A stretch of 64,000 bases of DNA from Polytrichum commune (GCA_950295325.1 OX485804.1:4960001-5024000); one strand, 5' to 3'. Counted from the stretch's first letter, positions 49,301 to 58,420 are shown. Translations and numbers: made by a program. Notes: generated from the sequence alone by a model not told the origin.

Positions 49301-50100
49301 GCATTGCTGAATGTCTGCAAGAGGCGCGAATTGCAAGAAATCAGAACATTGAATTCAGTACAAATTAAATTCAAATATTTGAATCAGTGGGAGGAGAAGG
49401 GCCACATTTACGGACGCACGTCCGTAAATCTATTTGAGTAACATACCTGCCATTTTGGGTTCTTCACGACAGCATTATCTCTTTCTTTTGGGGGACATTC
49501 GTGCTCCACCCACAAGGTCCTCCCAGCCACGATGTTGGCTGCCCATGAAGCCTCGAACTGCCTCACTTTATTCCCCTGGTTCATGAAGGCAGATATTGCT
49601 ATGAGTTGGTTCGAGTCCTTGGAATGCACGACGAATGCCTTCCAATATCGGATTGTCTCCTTTAATGGGCTTTTCCACTCGTCGTCTTCAAGGAGAGCTT
49701 TTGCAGCCATTACACTATGTTGGCCGTCGACAATGTAGAACTCTCCATTCTTGAGAATCGGCCAATTTTTTTCGTTGACTTCAACGATAGGATCCTTTGG
49801 TGTCACACAAATGGTTTGCCTGTCAAACTTGGGGTTGTTCATGATGTTGTTCATTTGCCACCATACACCGCTTTCTTCTTTTGCTCTGGTATTCATACTT
49901 TCGGTGCCCTTGTGGCATTTGTAGACGTCTACTTCGAAAGTAAAATACCTGCCAAGGGGCCAGCATCCCTTCGTCTTCTCATCGAACTCTTGGAATATTT
50001 TTGTTGAGAGTTCGGCGTCAGGGCGTTGACCCTTTTTGAGGAGTGGAGCGACAGTCGGTGTAGAGCTGACATCCGGACCCTCTGTTAGTCCAGAGTCCAT
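46328..50100 (-). CDS. ParB/DGQH-like and methyltransferase-like protein, three exons
   Basis: Predicted exons (minus): 50100-49447, 49314-47995, 47758-46328, total 1134 residues. Both introns have clear borders (CAG|GTATGT...CTCTTGCAG; CTG|GTGAGT...TGGTCCAG) and both are phase 0. Exon 1 has FYIVDGQHSVMAAKAL (DGQHS at about residues 125-129), like the DGQHR/ParB box of ParB-Srx-fold proteins. Exon 2 has PFAIFDFRAIPGAW (about 478-489), in the place of a DPPY-type motif. Across the exon 2-3 join, VYNVFGGTKFMYAALMLG (about 645-661) followed by DSDY resembles AdoMet motif I of permuted N4/N6 methyltransferases. Exon 3 adds an acidic, Ser/Pro-rich tail with a coiled coil at about 902-974 (ELDEKMERRMKEELDQRL). 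ParB-methylase fusions are known in phages and bacterial mobile DNA. The motif IV catalytic residues are not canonical, so activity is doubtful. Binding to the local palindromes is inference. Confidence 0.55.
46409..46422. repeat. Palindrome P2, inside exon 3
   Basis: CGGACGCGCGTCCG, 14 bp perfect. It is read through as coding sequence (residues ADARPD near 1104-1109 of the predicted protein). Confidence 0.85.
47835..47852. repeat. Palindrome P3, in intron 2
   Basis: TACGGACGCGCGTCCGTA, perfect 18 bp, between acceptor and donor of the 47759-47994 intron. Confidence 0.9.
47876..47903. repeat. Palindrome P4, decayed, in intron 2
   Basis: Arms AATTTTACG/CGTAAAATT are intact for 9 bp, but the centre (GACGCACGGT) has lost symmetry. 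The outer AT arms are longer than in P3. Confidence 0.75.
47925..47948. repeat. Palindrome P5, in intron 2
   Basis: Perfect 24-bp palindrome: the 18-bp core with three further T/A pairs on each side. Confidence 0.95.
49406..49429. repeat. Palindrome P6, in intron 1
   Basis: 24 bp with a single asymmetric change at the centre (GCACG instead of GCGCG, a CpG to CpA transition). It sits within the 132-bp intron 49315-49446, near the donor side. Confidence 0.9.
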
Positions 50101-50139
50101 CTGCGAGTGAGAGCGTTTACTCGCCTGTCTGCTCCCTCT

Positions 50140-50736
50140 TTATGCACCACTCTGCGAGGGCCTTGAGGATTCCGGCACTAGTTTAGGCACACGCTTGGGT
50201 CGTTCAGGAACGACTTGTTTTTTCTTATCTTTCCCCTTTCTGGCCTCTAGCAAGGCTCTATTTACTCTTGTTACATTGTTCAAGAGTCGTCCAAGCCGCT
50301 TACCCGTCCAAGGTGCATTGCATGCATAGTCTTGGAACTCCGTCTGGAGATTGAAGCAAGCCGCATCTGTACTAGCATTCTCACACTCATTTTTGTTGAA
50401 GGGGTGGTAGGATTCGTGCAAAATGAAAGTGACCCGATCTTCTTTCTTCTCAAGGTCTATTACTACATAATCCCCTTGTGCCACTGCACACTCTACTGTC
50501 CACGATTTAAGCTTTATCCACTTCTCAGCTTCATCTATGTCCGTCTTCATTTGATATGCAAATCTAAGCACAAATATTTCTTTCTCGTCCTTTTCTACCA
50601 ATACTGTCCAATTATCCACAATTTCATCTTGTGGCTTGTAATGGTCGTTGGGACTTATGTCTTTGATGGCTTCTGGTAGCGGAGGAATGAGAGCTTCTGC
50701 GAACATCTCAATTGCATGTCTCTTTTTAGATGCCAT
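50140..50736 (-). CDS. Unrecognised ORF just upstream of the ParB-like gene
   Basis: About 198 codons from the ATG at 50736, which directly follows a strong 3' splice site (TATCTTATCATTTGCAG). The frame is open further upstream to 50832 without sense. The product starts MASKKRH, has a central stretch with WIKLKSWTVECAVAQGDYVVID, and ends in a basic segment (KGKDKKKQVVPERPKRVPK). No family is recognised. Its stop (50140-50142) is 39 nt before the ATG of the next gene, which also follows an AG (CTCGCAG|ATG). The two may be exons of one gene joined by an unrecognised splice, or adjacent genes. An upstream exon must exist if the acceptor is used. Confidence 0.45.
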   Translation of the reverse strand: MASKKRHAIEMFAEALIPPLPEAIKDISPNDHYKPQDEIVDNWTVLVEKDEKEIFVLRFAYQMKTDIDEAEKWIKLKSWTVECAVAQGDYVVIDLEKKEDRVTFILHESYHPFNKNECENASTDAACFNLQTEFQDYACNAPWTGKRLGRLLNNVTRVNRALLEARKGKDKKKQVVPERPKRVPKLVPESSRPSQSGA

Positions 50737-50790
50737 CTGCAAATGATAAGATAGATAAGTTAGAATTCTTGGCAAAAGATATAGATCATA

Positions 50791-50814
50791 CTTTACGAAC
50801 GCACGTTCGTAAAG
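50791..50814. repeat. Palindrome P7, symmetric variant
   Basis: 24 bp. The arms read CTTTACGAACG/CGTTCGTAAAG: the usual GGACG/CGTCC pair has changed to GAACG/CGTTC on both arms, keeping symmetry. The centre is GCACG as in P6. Confidence 0.9.
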
Positions 50815-50913
50815 TTTTCCAAATTGTCTCAATTACATTTTTGGATCCAAATGAAAAGATACATTTCTTCCAAATACGCATAACGCGTATATTATATACT
50901 CAAATATCTCTAT

Positions 50914-50940
50914 AAGTTACGGACGCGCGTCCGTAAACTT
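50914..50940. repeat. Palindrome P8
   Basis: Perfect core. The outer arms AAGT and AACTT pair with a one-base bulge (one T missing on the left). Confidence 0.9.
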
Positions 50941-51061
50941 CGCAAAGATAGTATGGTGGTAAATATCAATGTATTCAAGTTACGGTTAATATTTTTTTGA
51001 GAGTCTTGTTTCACACCTACATTTTTTTGAGAGTCTTGTTTCTCACCTACACAAAGATCCA

Positions 51062-51093
51062 CAAAGTTTACGGACGCGCGTCCGTAAACTTTG
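51062..51093. repeat. Palindrome P9, 32 bp
   Basis: Perfect 32-bp palindrome: the core flanked by CAAAGTT/AACTTTG. It lies in the first of two 135-bp-spaced direct repeats. Confidence 0.95.
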
Positions 51094-51196
51094 AGTATTA
51101 TAAAGGCTATTTTAATATGCCTAATATTACAATATTTGGCTTCGTTTGCGTAATATGTTGTTTGAGAGGCTTGTCTCTCACCTACACAAAGATCCA

Positions 51197-51228
51197 CAAA
51201 GTTTACGGACGCGCGTCCGTAAACTTTG
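51197..51228. repeat. Palindrome P10, 32 bp
   Basis: Identical to P9 and exactly 135 bp after it, in the second direct repeat. It lies about 85-90 bp before recognisable gypsy pol homology. Confidence 0.95.
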
Positions 51229-51253
51229 AGGATTATAAAGGCTATTGTAATGT

Positions 51254-52804
51254 TTGCGTATTCCAATGTTTTCATTAATGCTCCGTGTTTTTCGGGACTT
51301 TACCTTGAGAATTCCGGTTGTATTTTTTGTTGACCACATGGCTATCAAGTATCTAATTAACAAGGCGGAGTTAAGTGGTAGGTTAGCTAGGTGGGTTTTG
51401 TTATTAGAAGAATTCGACTACACGGTGGAATATAAACCGGGTCGTATGCATTTACAAGCGGACCACTTGTCTAGGTTGTCGGAGGAGATAGGAAAAAATC
51501 CGGTAAATGATATGTTAGTAGATGATAGCCTCTTTGTGGTCACTTCTACACCGGAGTGGTATGCGGGCATAGTGGAATTTCTAACAACCCACAAGTTGCC
51601 CAAAGAGTGGACAAAAGAAGAGAGAAGGAAGGTGAGGGTAAATAGTAGGCAATTTGTTGTAGTGGGCCATAGGTTGTTTAGAAGGGGGTCCGATGGTATT
51701 TTACGACGATGCGTGTCAAAAACGGAGGTTGAAGCGATTTTAATCGCTTGCCACGATAGCGCTTGCGGCGGTCACTTCTCGGGTCAACTCACCGGGCAAA
51801 AAATACTTAGAGCGGGCTACTTTTGGCCTACACTATTTAAGGACGCCCATGACTATGTAAGGAAATGCGACGCTTGCCAACGATATGCCCGAAACGACCT
51901 TAGAATGGAGATGCCTTTACATGTATCATTACCCTTAATTCCTTTCGAAAAATGGGGCATCGACTATGTGGGTGAGGTCCATCCCCAATCTTCAAAAGGA
52001 ATGAAATATATTGTGGTGGCAACCGAGTACCTCACCAAGTGGGCGGAAGCCAAAGCGGTGAAGACCGACACGGCGGAACACGCGGCAACATTTATGTACG
52101 AAAACATAATTTCGCGGTTCGGGGTGCCGAAGATCCTAGTAAGCGATAGGGGTACTCACTTTTTGAATGACTTGATTCGAGAGATGACAGAGAAATTTAA
52201 AATTGATCACCGGAAGACTACTCCCTACCACCCACAAACCAATGGACAAACGGAAAGGGTTAACGGAATTTTGGTGAGTATACTACGCAAGACGGTTATA
52301 GACTCGAAGCGGGATTGGGATACGAAACTAACGGCGGCACTTTGGGCATACCGTACAACCTATAAGGTAACTACGCGTGCTACACCATTTTCCTTAGTCT
52401 ATGGTCTTGAAGCGACACTACCAATCAAATATGAAGTCGAGTCACTTAGGGTGGCCGTGAGTACGAGACTTACCGAAAGTCAATCCTTACGAAATCGACT
52501 AACCGATTTGGAAGCACTTGACGAAGGGAGGAGAATGGCGGCTCAACATATTGAGGCAATCCAAAGAAGGAGAAAGATTACTTTCGACAAACGACATAAG
52601 AGAAGGGCCCTAACACCGGGAATGATGGTCATGATTCAAGACGCACGAAAGCTTGAATTTCCGGCGAAATTCAATGCGGTATGGTTAGGACCTTACCTTG
52701 TCTATGAGGTCTTTCCTAATAATTCAATTCAATTGGAAACGTTGAATGGTGAGCTCTTTCCTACCCGTACATCGGGAAGTAGATGTAAGAAGTACCGAGC
52801 TTGA
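51254..52804 (+). pseudogene. Ty3/gypsy pol 3' part: RNase H end and integrase
   Basis: A single open frame of 516 codons. Homology begins near residue 20 (VVFFVDHMAIKYL), inside RNase H, whose end KPGRMHLQADHLSRL follows. An HHCC-type integrase zinc finger is visible (CGGHFSG, then CDACQR). The integrase core has all three acidic residues: GIDYVG, VSDRGTHF and QTERVN. A C-terminal region ends PYLVYEVF...SIQLETLNG. Protease, RT and most of RNase H are absent, so it is a fragment, although the integrase portion has no stops. The stop at 52802-52804 is 61 bp before the LTR. Confidence 0.85.
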
Positions 52805-53565
52805 CTAGGCAACTTACCCTTGGAGCAAGAGATGTTTGGATTCATCCCCCGATGGTCGCCAATTATGTGAGCCCAAAAGGGTGCCCACATTTAGTCTTAG
52901 ACCCTTGAAACGTTAGTTGATGCACTTTGAAGTAGCATGTTACTTCACAAAAATATAAAAAGAGTGAAATGTTAGCCTTAGAAGTACCATGTTGTAAGAG
53001 GCTAGGATGTGAGTTGTTATTGTGTTTTTACCTTCGGAAGGATTTGAGTGAATGAGGATAGGTAAGGAGAACTTGGATTGAGTAGTTAGTGAGTAGGCTA
53101 GTACAAATGGATGGAGACAACCAAAGTGACTCAAGAGGCAAGTGCATTCGAATTGGGATGAATGGAGGATCACATGGAGCGCACAAGTGGACCACCTCAT
53201 CATGGCCACTTAATGGGGAAGGCCCAAGGAAGAATGCAAGGTGGAGGATAAGCAAATTCTCAAAGCACCAATCAAATCACGAGTTAAGCATCGTGGTTTG
53301 AATTAAGTGGTGAGCGACGATTTGGGAAAGTAAGGGGAGAAAGTTATGGCGGCGGAAAGCGAAGGAGGCTAAGTTTGGGTTGAAGCATCCCAAGTTTGGT
53401 AAAGTGTGGTAGGTAGAAAGCCAAGGCTAGTTAAATGTTCGAATTAGGATCCTTGTTGATCATTTGAGGGAGGGAGGCTTAGAAGATAGGATTGGCGCCT
53501 ACTAAGTAGGAGGAAATCTCAAGGGCTTATCGTGAGCCTTGAGGGTGCTCACCCCCTCAAGCTTA

Positions 53566-53573
53566 CTATATAA
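53566..53573 (+). promoter_or_regulatory. TATA-like box in LTR
   Basis: CTATATAA about 700 bp into the LTR, followed within ~30 bp by a pyrimidine-rich stretch (CTCATTCTTCCCTCACTC), as expected for an LTR promoter. The transcription start is not known. Confidence 0.45.
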
Positions 53574-54082
53574 TCCCTCATTCTTCCCTCACTCATCCTC
53601 TCTTTCCTTTGTGCTCCAAGGCACCCCACGAGTTATAAGTGTGGGTGTGGGAAGCCATATTGGAGCACATGTGTGTGCTTAGTTTTTAGTTTGAGAGCCA
53701 AGGCTTGTTAGCCTTGAAGAGGGCTTGACCTCTTGGTAGAATTAGTGTTGACGTGAAGGATTTTAAAGTTAATTCATGATTCCAATTTGTGGTACTTAAA
53801 GTTCATGTTTTGAATACACGTGGTTGCAAGTTCCATGTTTAAGAGTTGAGCACTTGATGTTGTGATGAATGCAAAAATATACTTGTGTGAATTAGTTAGT
53901 CTTAGTGAAGTTAGGAAATTCTCTCTCCCCCTCTCCTCTCTAGGATTTTAGGATTTTAGGATTAGAGAAGAATTGTGTGATTAGAAAGGGGTTGTTAGTA
54001 GAATTAGGGAAATTAGGTAGGAAGATTAGTTAAGGGCTTGAATAATTAGTGAGATAGTTGGGCATTACAACTACAAAGTTGT

Positions 54083-54335
54083 GGGTTCATGAAGGAGCTG
54101 GGTTTATGAAGGAGCTGGGTTTGTTTAGTTAGAAAGTAAAGAGCTGGGTTTATGAAGGACCTGGGTTTGTTTAGTTAGAAGCTAAGGAGCTGGGTTCATG
54201 AAGGAGCTGGGTTTATGAAGGAGCTGGGTTTGTTTAGTTAGAAGCTAAGAAGCTGGGTTCATGAAGGAGCTGGGTTTATGAAGGAGCTAGGTTTATGTAA
54301 TTAGAAAGTAAAGAGATGGGTTCATGAAGGAGCTT
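54083..54335 (+). repeat. Minisatellite in LTR
   Basis: GGAGCTGGGTTTATGAA and GGAGCTGGGTTCATGAA-type units alternate with TTTAGTTAGAAGCTAA spacers, about ten GAGCTGGGTT-like units in all. I did not see this array in the related LTR piece at 1-537. Confidence 0.85.
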
Positions 54336-54614
54336 AGTAGATAGCCTACCTAATTAGCTCATAGACAAGTAGTTGGTTACATTATGCTAGTTAGTGTTAT
54401 GTGTGGCTTTCACAAGTAAATGTATTTGAGATTGACTATAGAGAATAGTGTTTTTTTTAACACTTGCATCCTCTCTTTAAAAATAAACCACGTGCACAAC
54501 TTAATGGAGAATGTGGAGCACTCTCGCGATGGCAAGACAAAGGAAGCAAAGACCAAAGGTGCGAGGGAGAGATTGACATAAGTCACATAACTATTTCTTA
54601 ATACTTAAAGGCTT

Positions 54615-54827
54615 ATGTACGGTATGGAGACACCAAGTGAGACCTCTTATAGTAGCGATACGGAATACACAAGTGATAGTTCAAGTGGTAGTATAGAGTC
54701 AACGGCACGGACTCCATTTAGGAGAGGGATATCCTTAAGGGCTTGTGTAGCTAAAGCAGCCGGATGGACGTTAGAAGCAAACAAAGACAAAATAGCACCC
54801 GAGCATAAGGAGGTTAAAATAACATAG
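54615..54827 (+). CDS. LTR ORF with SLRAC peptide (70 codons)
   Basis: An open frame from ATG 54615 to TAG: a Ser/Thr-rich start, then GISLRACVAKAAGWTLE (codons from 54726), then a charged end. A separate small ORF in the same frame (54504-54581, starting MENVEHS) matches the start of the 54-codon ORF at 243-407. There the two parts are directly joined; here about 140 nt with stops separates them. This could be an intron, an insertion, or a deletion in the other LTR. Confidence 0.5.
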   Translation: MYGMETPSETSYSSDTEYTSDSSSGSIESTARTPFRRGISLRACVAKAAGWTLEANKDKIAPEHKEVKIT

Positions 54828-55031
54828 TTAACTTGTGCATTCTCCACATACGTATTGAAATCGTACATTGAGTTGTTAAAAGTGAAATTCCAGTTAAATC
54901 CAAGACCACTAGAAGGGTGAACATTGCACTATGGACTCATCCAAGTCCAAATCCAATACCGCGGAGGAATGTGAGCCCAAACCCACTACTCGGACTACGG
55001 ACGCTTAAGGGTGGGGGGTTTGGCCTCACAT

Positions 55032-55055
55032 AATTGGTGCGTCCGCCGGGAGCGA
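55032..55055 (+). other. Primer binding site of the second gypsy family
   Basis: Immediately after the LTR comes TAATTGGTGCGTCCGCCGGG. The TGG start and GC-rich run are typical of a tRNA-complementary site. I could not assign the tRNA. Confidence 0.6.
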
Positions 55056-55939
55056 AGCGGAAGGTAGTTACAAGACTTGGAGGCGACTAGGAGACTTGGA
55101 GGCAACTAGGAAAAATTGGAGACACAAACTTGAGAGAAGGGAAGGTGCACCCGAAACTCGGTAAGTATTCTCTCTTTGGGTTACATTTGAATTCATTGTA
55201 TTTCAACTATTCCTTGGAATGAATTGCATTGTCAATTACGCAAATTCATTTTTGAGGAAGGAGCGCGGCGAAGGTACGTCCTCAACCTTTTTGGGGATTT
55301 GCTAAGAACTTAAAAGAAACCTATAACCGAGTAGCTCATTAAAACATTAGAGGGTAAATTCACCTTAGGACATTGAACTTTGACACTCACCCCGGGGTGA
55401 GTCTCAAAGTTTTGGGAGTTGTCATTTCATGCTCTAGATTAAATTAATATTTCACAAAGTTTATGGTGTTGTTACATTGAGTCACGATTGAGGGGAGTGC
55501 TAACTCACAGGGGGATGCGATTGCTCAAGGTATGTTTATTTCTTCAAAGTGAACTCATTAACTAATTAAGGAATGCCTTTTGTACTCGTGATTGTTGTTA
55601 TCCGTTGTAGAGGGTAATTCCCGAATTGTGGATGGTGTGAGAAGTTGAAGGGTGAAGCCTCGACTTTTAACATAATCTACTCGGAAGGTCACCCCCTCAC
55701 AATCGGTATTGTGGTGAGTGTTAATTTGCGGGAAGGTGCGGAGGTGATGCTCCGACTTAACCAAAAAATTAACATGAACATGCCTATCCCCTATTGGGAT
55801 TCTTTCACCTAAGTGGGCTTGCAGGTTCTTTTCCTCACCTCCTAAAAAAATTATAACCACACCAAGACAAGTGAAAATATTAAGAGGGGAATTGCTAGGA
55901 TTATGTGTGGTCAAGTGAGGGTCGATCGATTCTTATGGA
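55056..55939 (+). other. Leader between primer site and gag
   Basis: About 880 bp of untranslated leader. It starts with GACTTGGAGGCGACTAGGA-type short repeats (55073-55120). No gene supported. Confidence 0.5.
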
Positions 55940-58420
55940 ATGCAAGGTAGGACTCGCTCACAAAAACCAAGTTTGATAGTAGGACTAGAGAAATCTACTC
56001 GAAAGAGGCGGTCCTCTAAAATCAGTGATAGATTAGAACAAGATAATGTTAGAATAGAGAGTTGTTTGAACGTCGAACCTAGGACTAGATCAATTCTAGA
56101 CACCTTAGAACTTGGAGCTCAACTTGAAGAGGAGATCACTCCCTCCAAATTGAGTGGTGAAACTTCTTCGGAAAATTACACACTTAGAGAAGAATTCCCG
56201 GTAGAAGTTGATAGGGGATTGTTGAATAGTTCACCGGTCACCATGGCCGAGGAACGGGGGATGGATCCACCACCCATACCCCCAATTCCGCCCATACCTC
56301 CTATACCTCCAATAGACCCATTGGTTAGGCCAAGAGGCCTACCAATTGTGGTTCCACAAAATTTAGCGGCGATGGATATGCCATCTCATCTCCCTAAATT
56401 TTATGGGACCAAGGATGAGGACCCCTCTCGGCACATGGAACGGTATATCGAACGGTTGGCTAGCTTCCTCATAACCGACCCGGGTTATTGGTTAGTGTGG
56501 TTTCCTACCACTCTAGAGGGGGAAGCCTATGAATGGTATCGGGATCATGCCGAGGGACATTTTAGGGGATGGGAACAATTACAAAGGGAGTTTCTTAACG
56601 AATTTAGGCCGGAAGTGGGTCAAAGTACCGCATTAAGGGCATTGTCGTCATTGAAGCAAGGAAGGGAGGAAGAAATTTCGGCTTACATTAGGAGGTTTGA
56701 TTTAGTGTGCACTAGATTTGTGGGTACCATGCTCAACGACGACACGCTAAAGCAATTTTTCATTCAAGGGTTTTTTAAGTCCGGAACTATTAGGGGTGTT
56801 CTAGAAAGGAACCCCTTGACCTTGGCGGATGCCAAGCGTGCGGCTAGAGATATTGAAAACTTGGATAAAGATCACGAAAGGCTATGGAGAAGGGAGGATG
56901 AATTGATCCCACAATTCATCCCCATACGCCCTAGGGTGGTAGCGGTAGAACCCGCTAAGTATGAGAACCAAATTCCATATGCCATTGTGGACACCGGTCC
57001 CCGACCTTTAGCGGTTAGGGAACCGGCACCTCTTTTGGCACTACCGGCCCCTAGAACGGATCCACACTTGGAGGAGGTTGAGAGAAGACTAGGTGCTAGC
57101 CAACTAGGATTCCAAGAGGCTATGATAAAACAAATGCAAAGCCTCACGGATCAAATGTCATTAATGATCCGGAGTCAACAACCGGGGCCTCCACCCCCGG
57201 TTGAGTCGGGTAGGCATTCTTCCGGATTATGGTGTGTCCAATGTGGCCAACCGGGCCACACGCGTCAATTTTGTAGAAGTGGACAAAACCGTGACCAAAG
57301 AGGAAACGGTAACCCACCTCAACAAAATCAACAAGGTCAAGCGCCACCTCACTATGGAAATGGAAGCAATAGAGGACCACAACCTAGAGGGCAAGGTGGC
57401 CAAAATTTAGAGAAGAAGGAATTTCATCCCTTTTGTGGAAGGTGGCACGCTCAAGGACAATGTTGGTCCGAAAGTCAAGAGTTTAATTGTAGCAATTGTG
57501 GAGGAAGTCATCCCTCGGATACGTGTCGCCAACCGGACAAAATAATTAATGTCCCTTACCCGGTGGCTAATCCACAACAACAAGCAAGGGATAATATGCG
57601 AGGTGCTAGGCCACAAGGAGTACCGGCCAATGAACTTAGGCCACCTAACTTATACTATGACCATAGTAATGCTAGGCAAACTTTTCATCCACCGGCGGGC
57701 TTGCAAACTACAACCGGTTACATTCCAATACAAAATAGACAAGGAGTTCCACCTAATGGTAGTAACGGGAGACAAGCGCCTCCAACGGATCCGGGACCAT
57801 CTCACTCCCAAGATGTTAGGTTCATGGATGGAGTGTTGGAGGCCACATGTGATGACATGCTTCCTCTCCCAACGAGAATTGGAGAGGAGCAAAGTCAATG
57901 GCCTCCTCACACCAATGCTATTACATATGAGTTAGTGAAGGGTAAGGGTGTGGTTGAAGAAGCACCTGCACTAGCGGTAACTACTAGGGCTAGGAGAGGG
58001 GATGCCCCGTTGGAGGTAGGAATAGGAGAGCAAGGAAATTACTCTTCGGATGAAGAGATTAATCTCTCCGAGTTGGATAGGGTAGCTAGAAGAGCTACTA
58101 AGGATGTGGAGAGGGAAAATATAATTTTACAAGATAGGGAGAGGACTAATGCGGTACATGACTTGGATAATAGCGATGTGGGTGAATGGGAAGGACCGGG
58201 GGTTCCCGTAGACGAATTCGACGTAGTGGGTAATTCTAAGGTGGAAAGATCTACCGGGTACGACTTGTGGGCGGACCTTAGTACACTCAAGGCGGATATT
58301 ACTTTCGGCCAACTATTGGAAATTTCACCCACGGCAAGGAAAACATTAAAGGAGGGAATGCCGGTACACAAGAGGATGAGGAAGGTGAAAGCTAAAATAG
58401 CCGCTAGGATCCAATCACAA
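55940..58420 (+). pseudogene. Gypsy gag, interrupted by E2
   Basis: An open frame of 827 codons up to the E2 insertion. Residues about 110-130 hold an IPPIPPIPP run. The retrotransposon Gag core follows (WFPTTLEGEAYEWYRDH, then LREFLNEF-like FLNEFRPEV and SAYIRRF). A CX2CX4HX4C zinc knuckle (CVQCGQPGHTRQFC) is near residue 435, and a second Cys-rich block (CSNCGGSHPSDTC) follows further on. No protease motif is reached. The frame runs through the insertion point and gains 62 LTR-coded residues before a stop at 58604-58606, so the ORF as read is a chimera. Confidence 0.85.

Larger units (their letters stand above)
46298..51228 (-). mobile_element. Candidate undescribed locus: ParB-like/methyltransferase-like genes plus palindromes
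   Basis: This interval groups two minus-strand coding units and ten copies of one palindrome. The outermost palindromes lie just beyond the gene's stop codon (46298) and upstream of the first ORF (51197-51228). I noticed the palindrome nowhere else in the window. I saw no terminal inverted repeats longer than the palindrome and no target-site duplication, so calling it mobile is inference. A fixed host locus whose protein binds these sites is the alternative. It is bounded by the HAD gene on the left and a truncated gypsy pol on the right. Confidence 0.4.
50999..51250. repeat. Direct repeats carrying palindromes P9 and P10
   Basis: GAGAGTCTTG...CTCACCTACACAAAGATCCA starts at 51029 and, with few changes, at 51164. 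Similarity continues ~20 bp past each palindrome (TATTATAAAGGCTATT). A partial third start (GAGAGTCTTGTTTC) is at 50999. This lies upstream of the minus-strand genes and could be a control region. Confidence 0.8.
52866..55030 (+). repeat. Complete long LTR (2165 bp)
   Basis: Begins TGTGAGCCC and ends GGCCTCACA, so the tips TGTGAG/CTCACA are inverted. It serves as 3' LTR for the pol fragment before it and as 5' LTR for the primer site and gag after it. Inside are a TATA-like box (53566), a minisatellite (54083-54335) and the SLRAC coding block (54723-54776). No clear polypurine tract precedes it. Confidence 0.85.

Noticed and set aside
46298-51228. CRISPR-like array
   Set aside because: The repeats are palindromes at irregular spacing within introns and exons, with no spacers of uniform length, in a eukaryotic context.
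50910-51278. Repeated peptide YGRASVNF in ORFs on both strands
   Set aside because: The repeat is simply the translation of the palindrome copies P8-P10 and their direct repeats, not a protein repeat.
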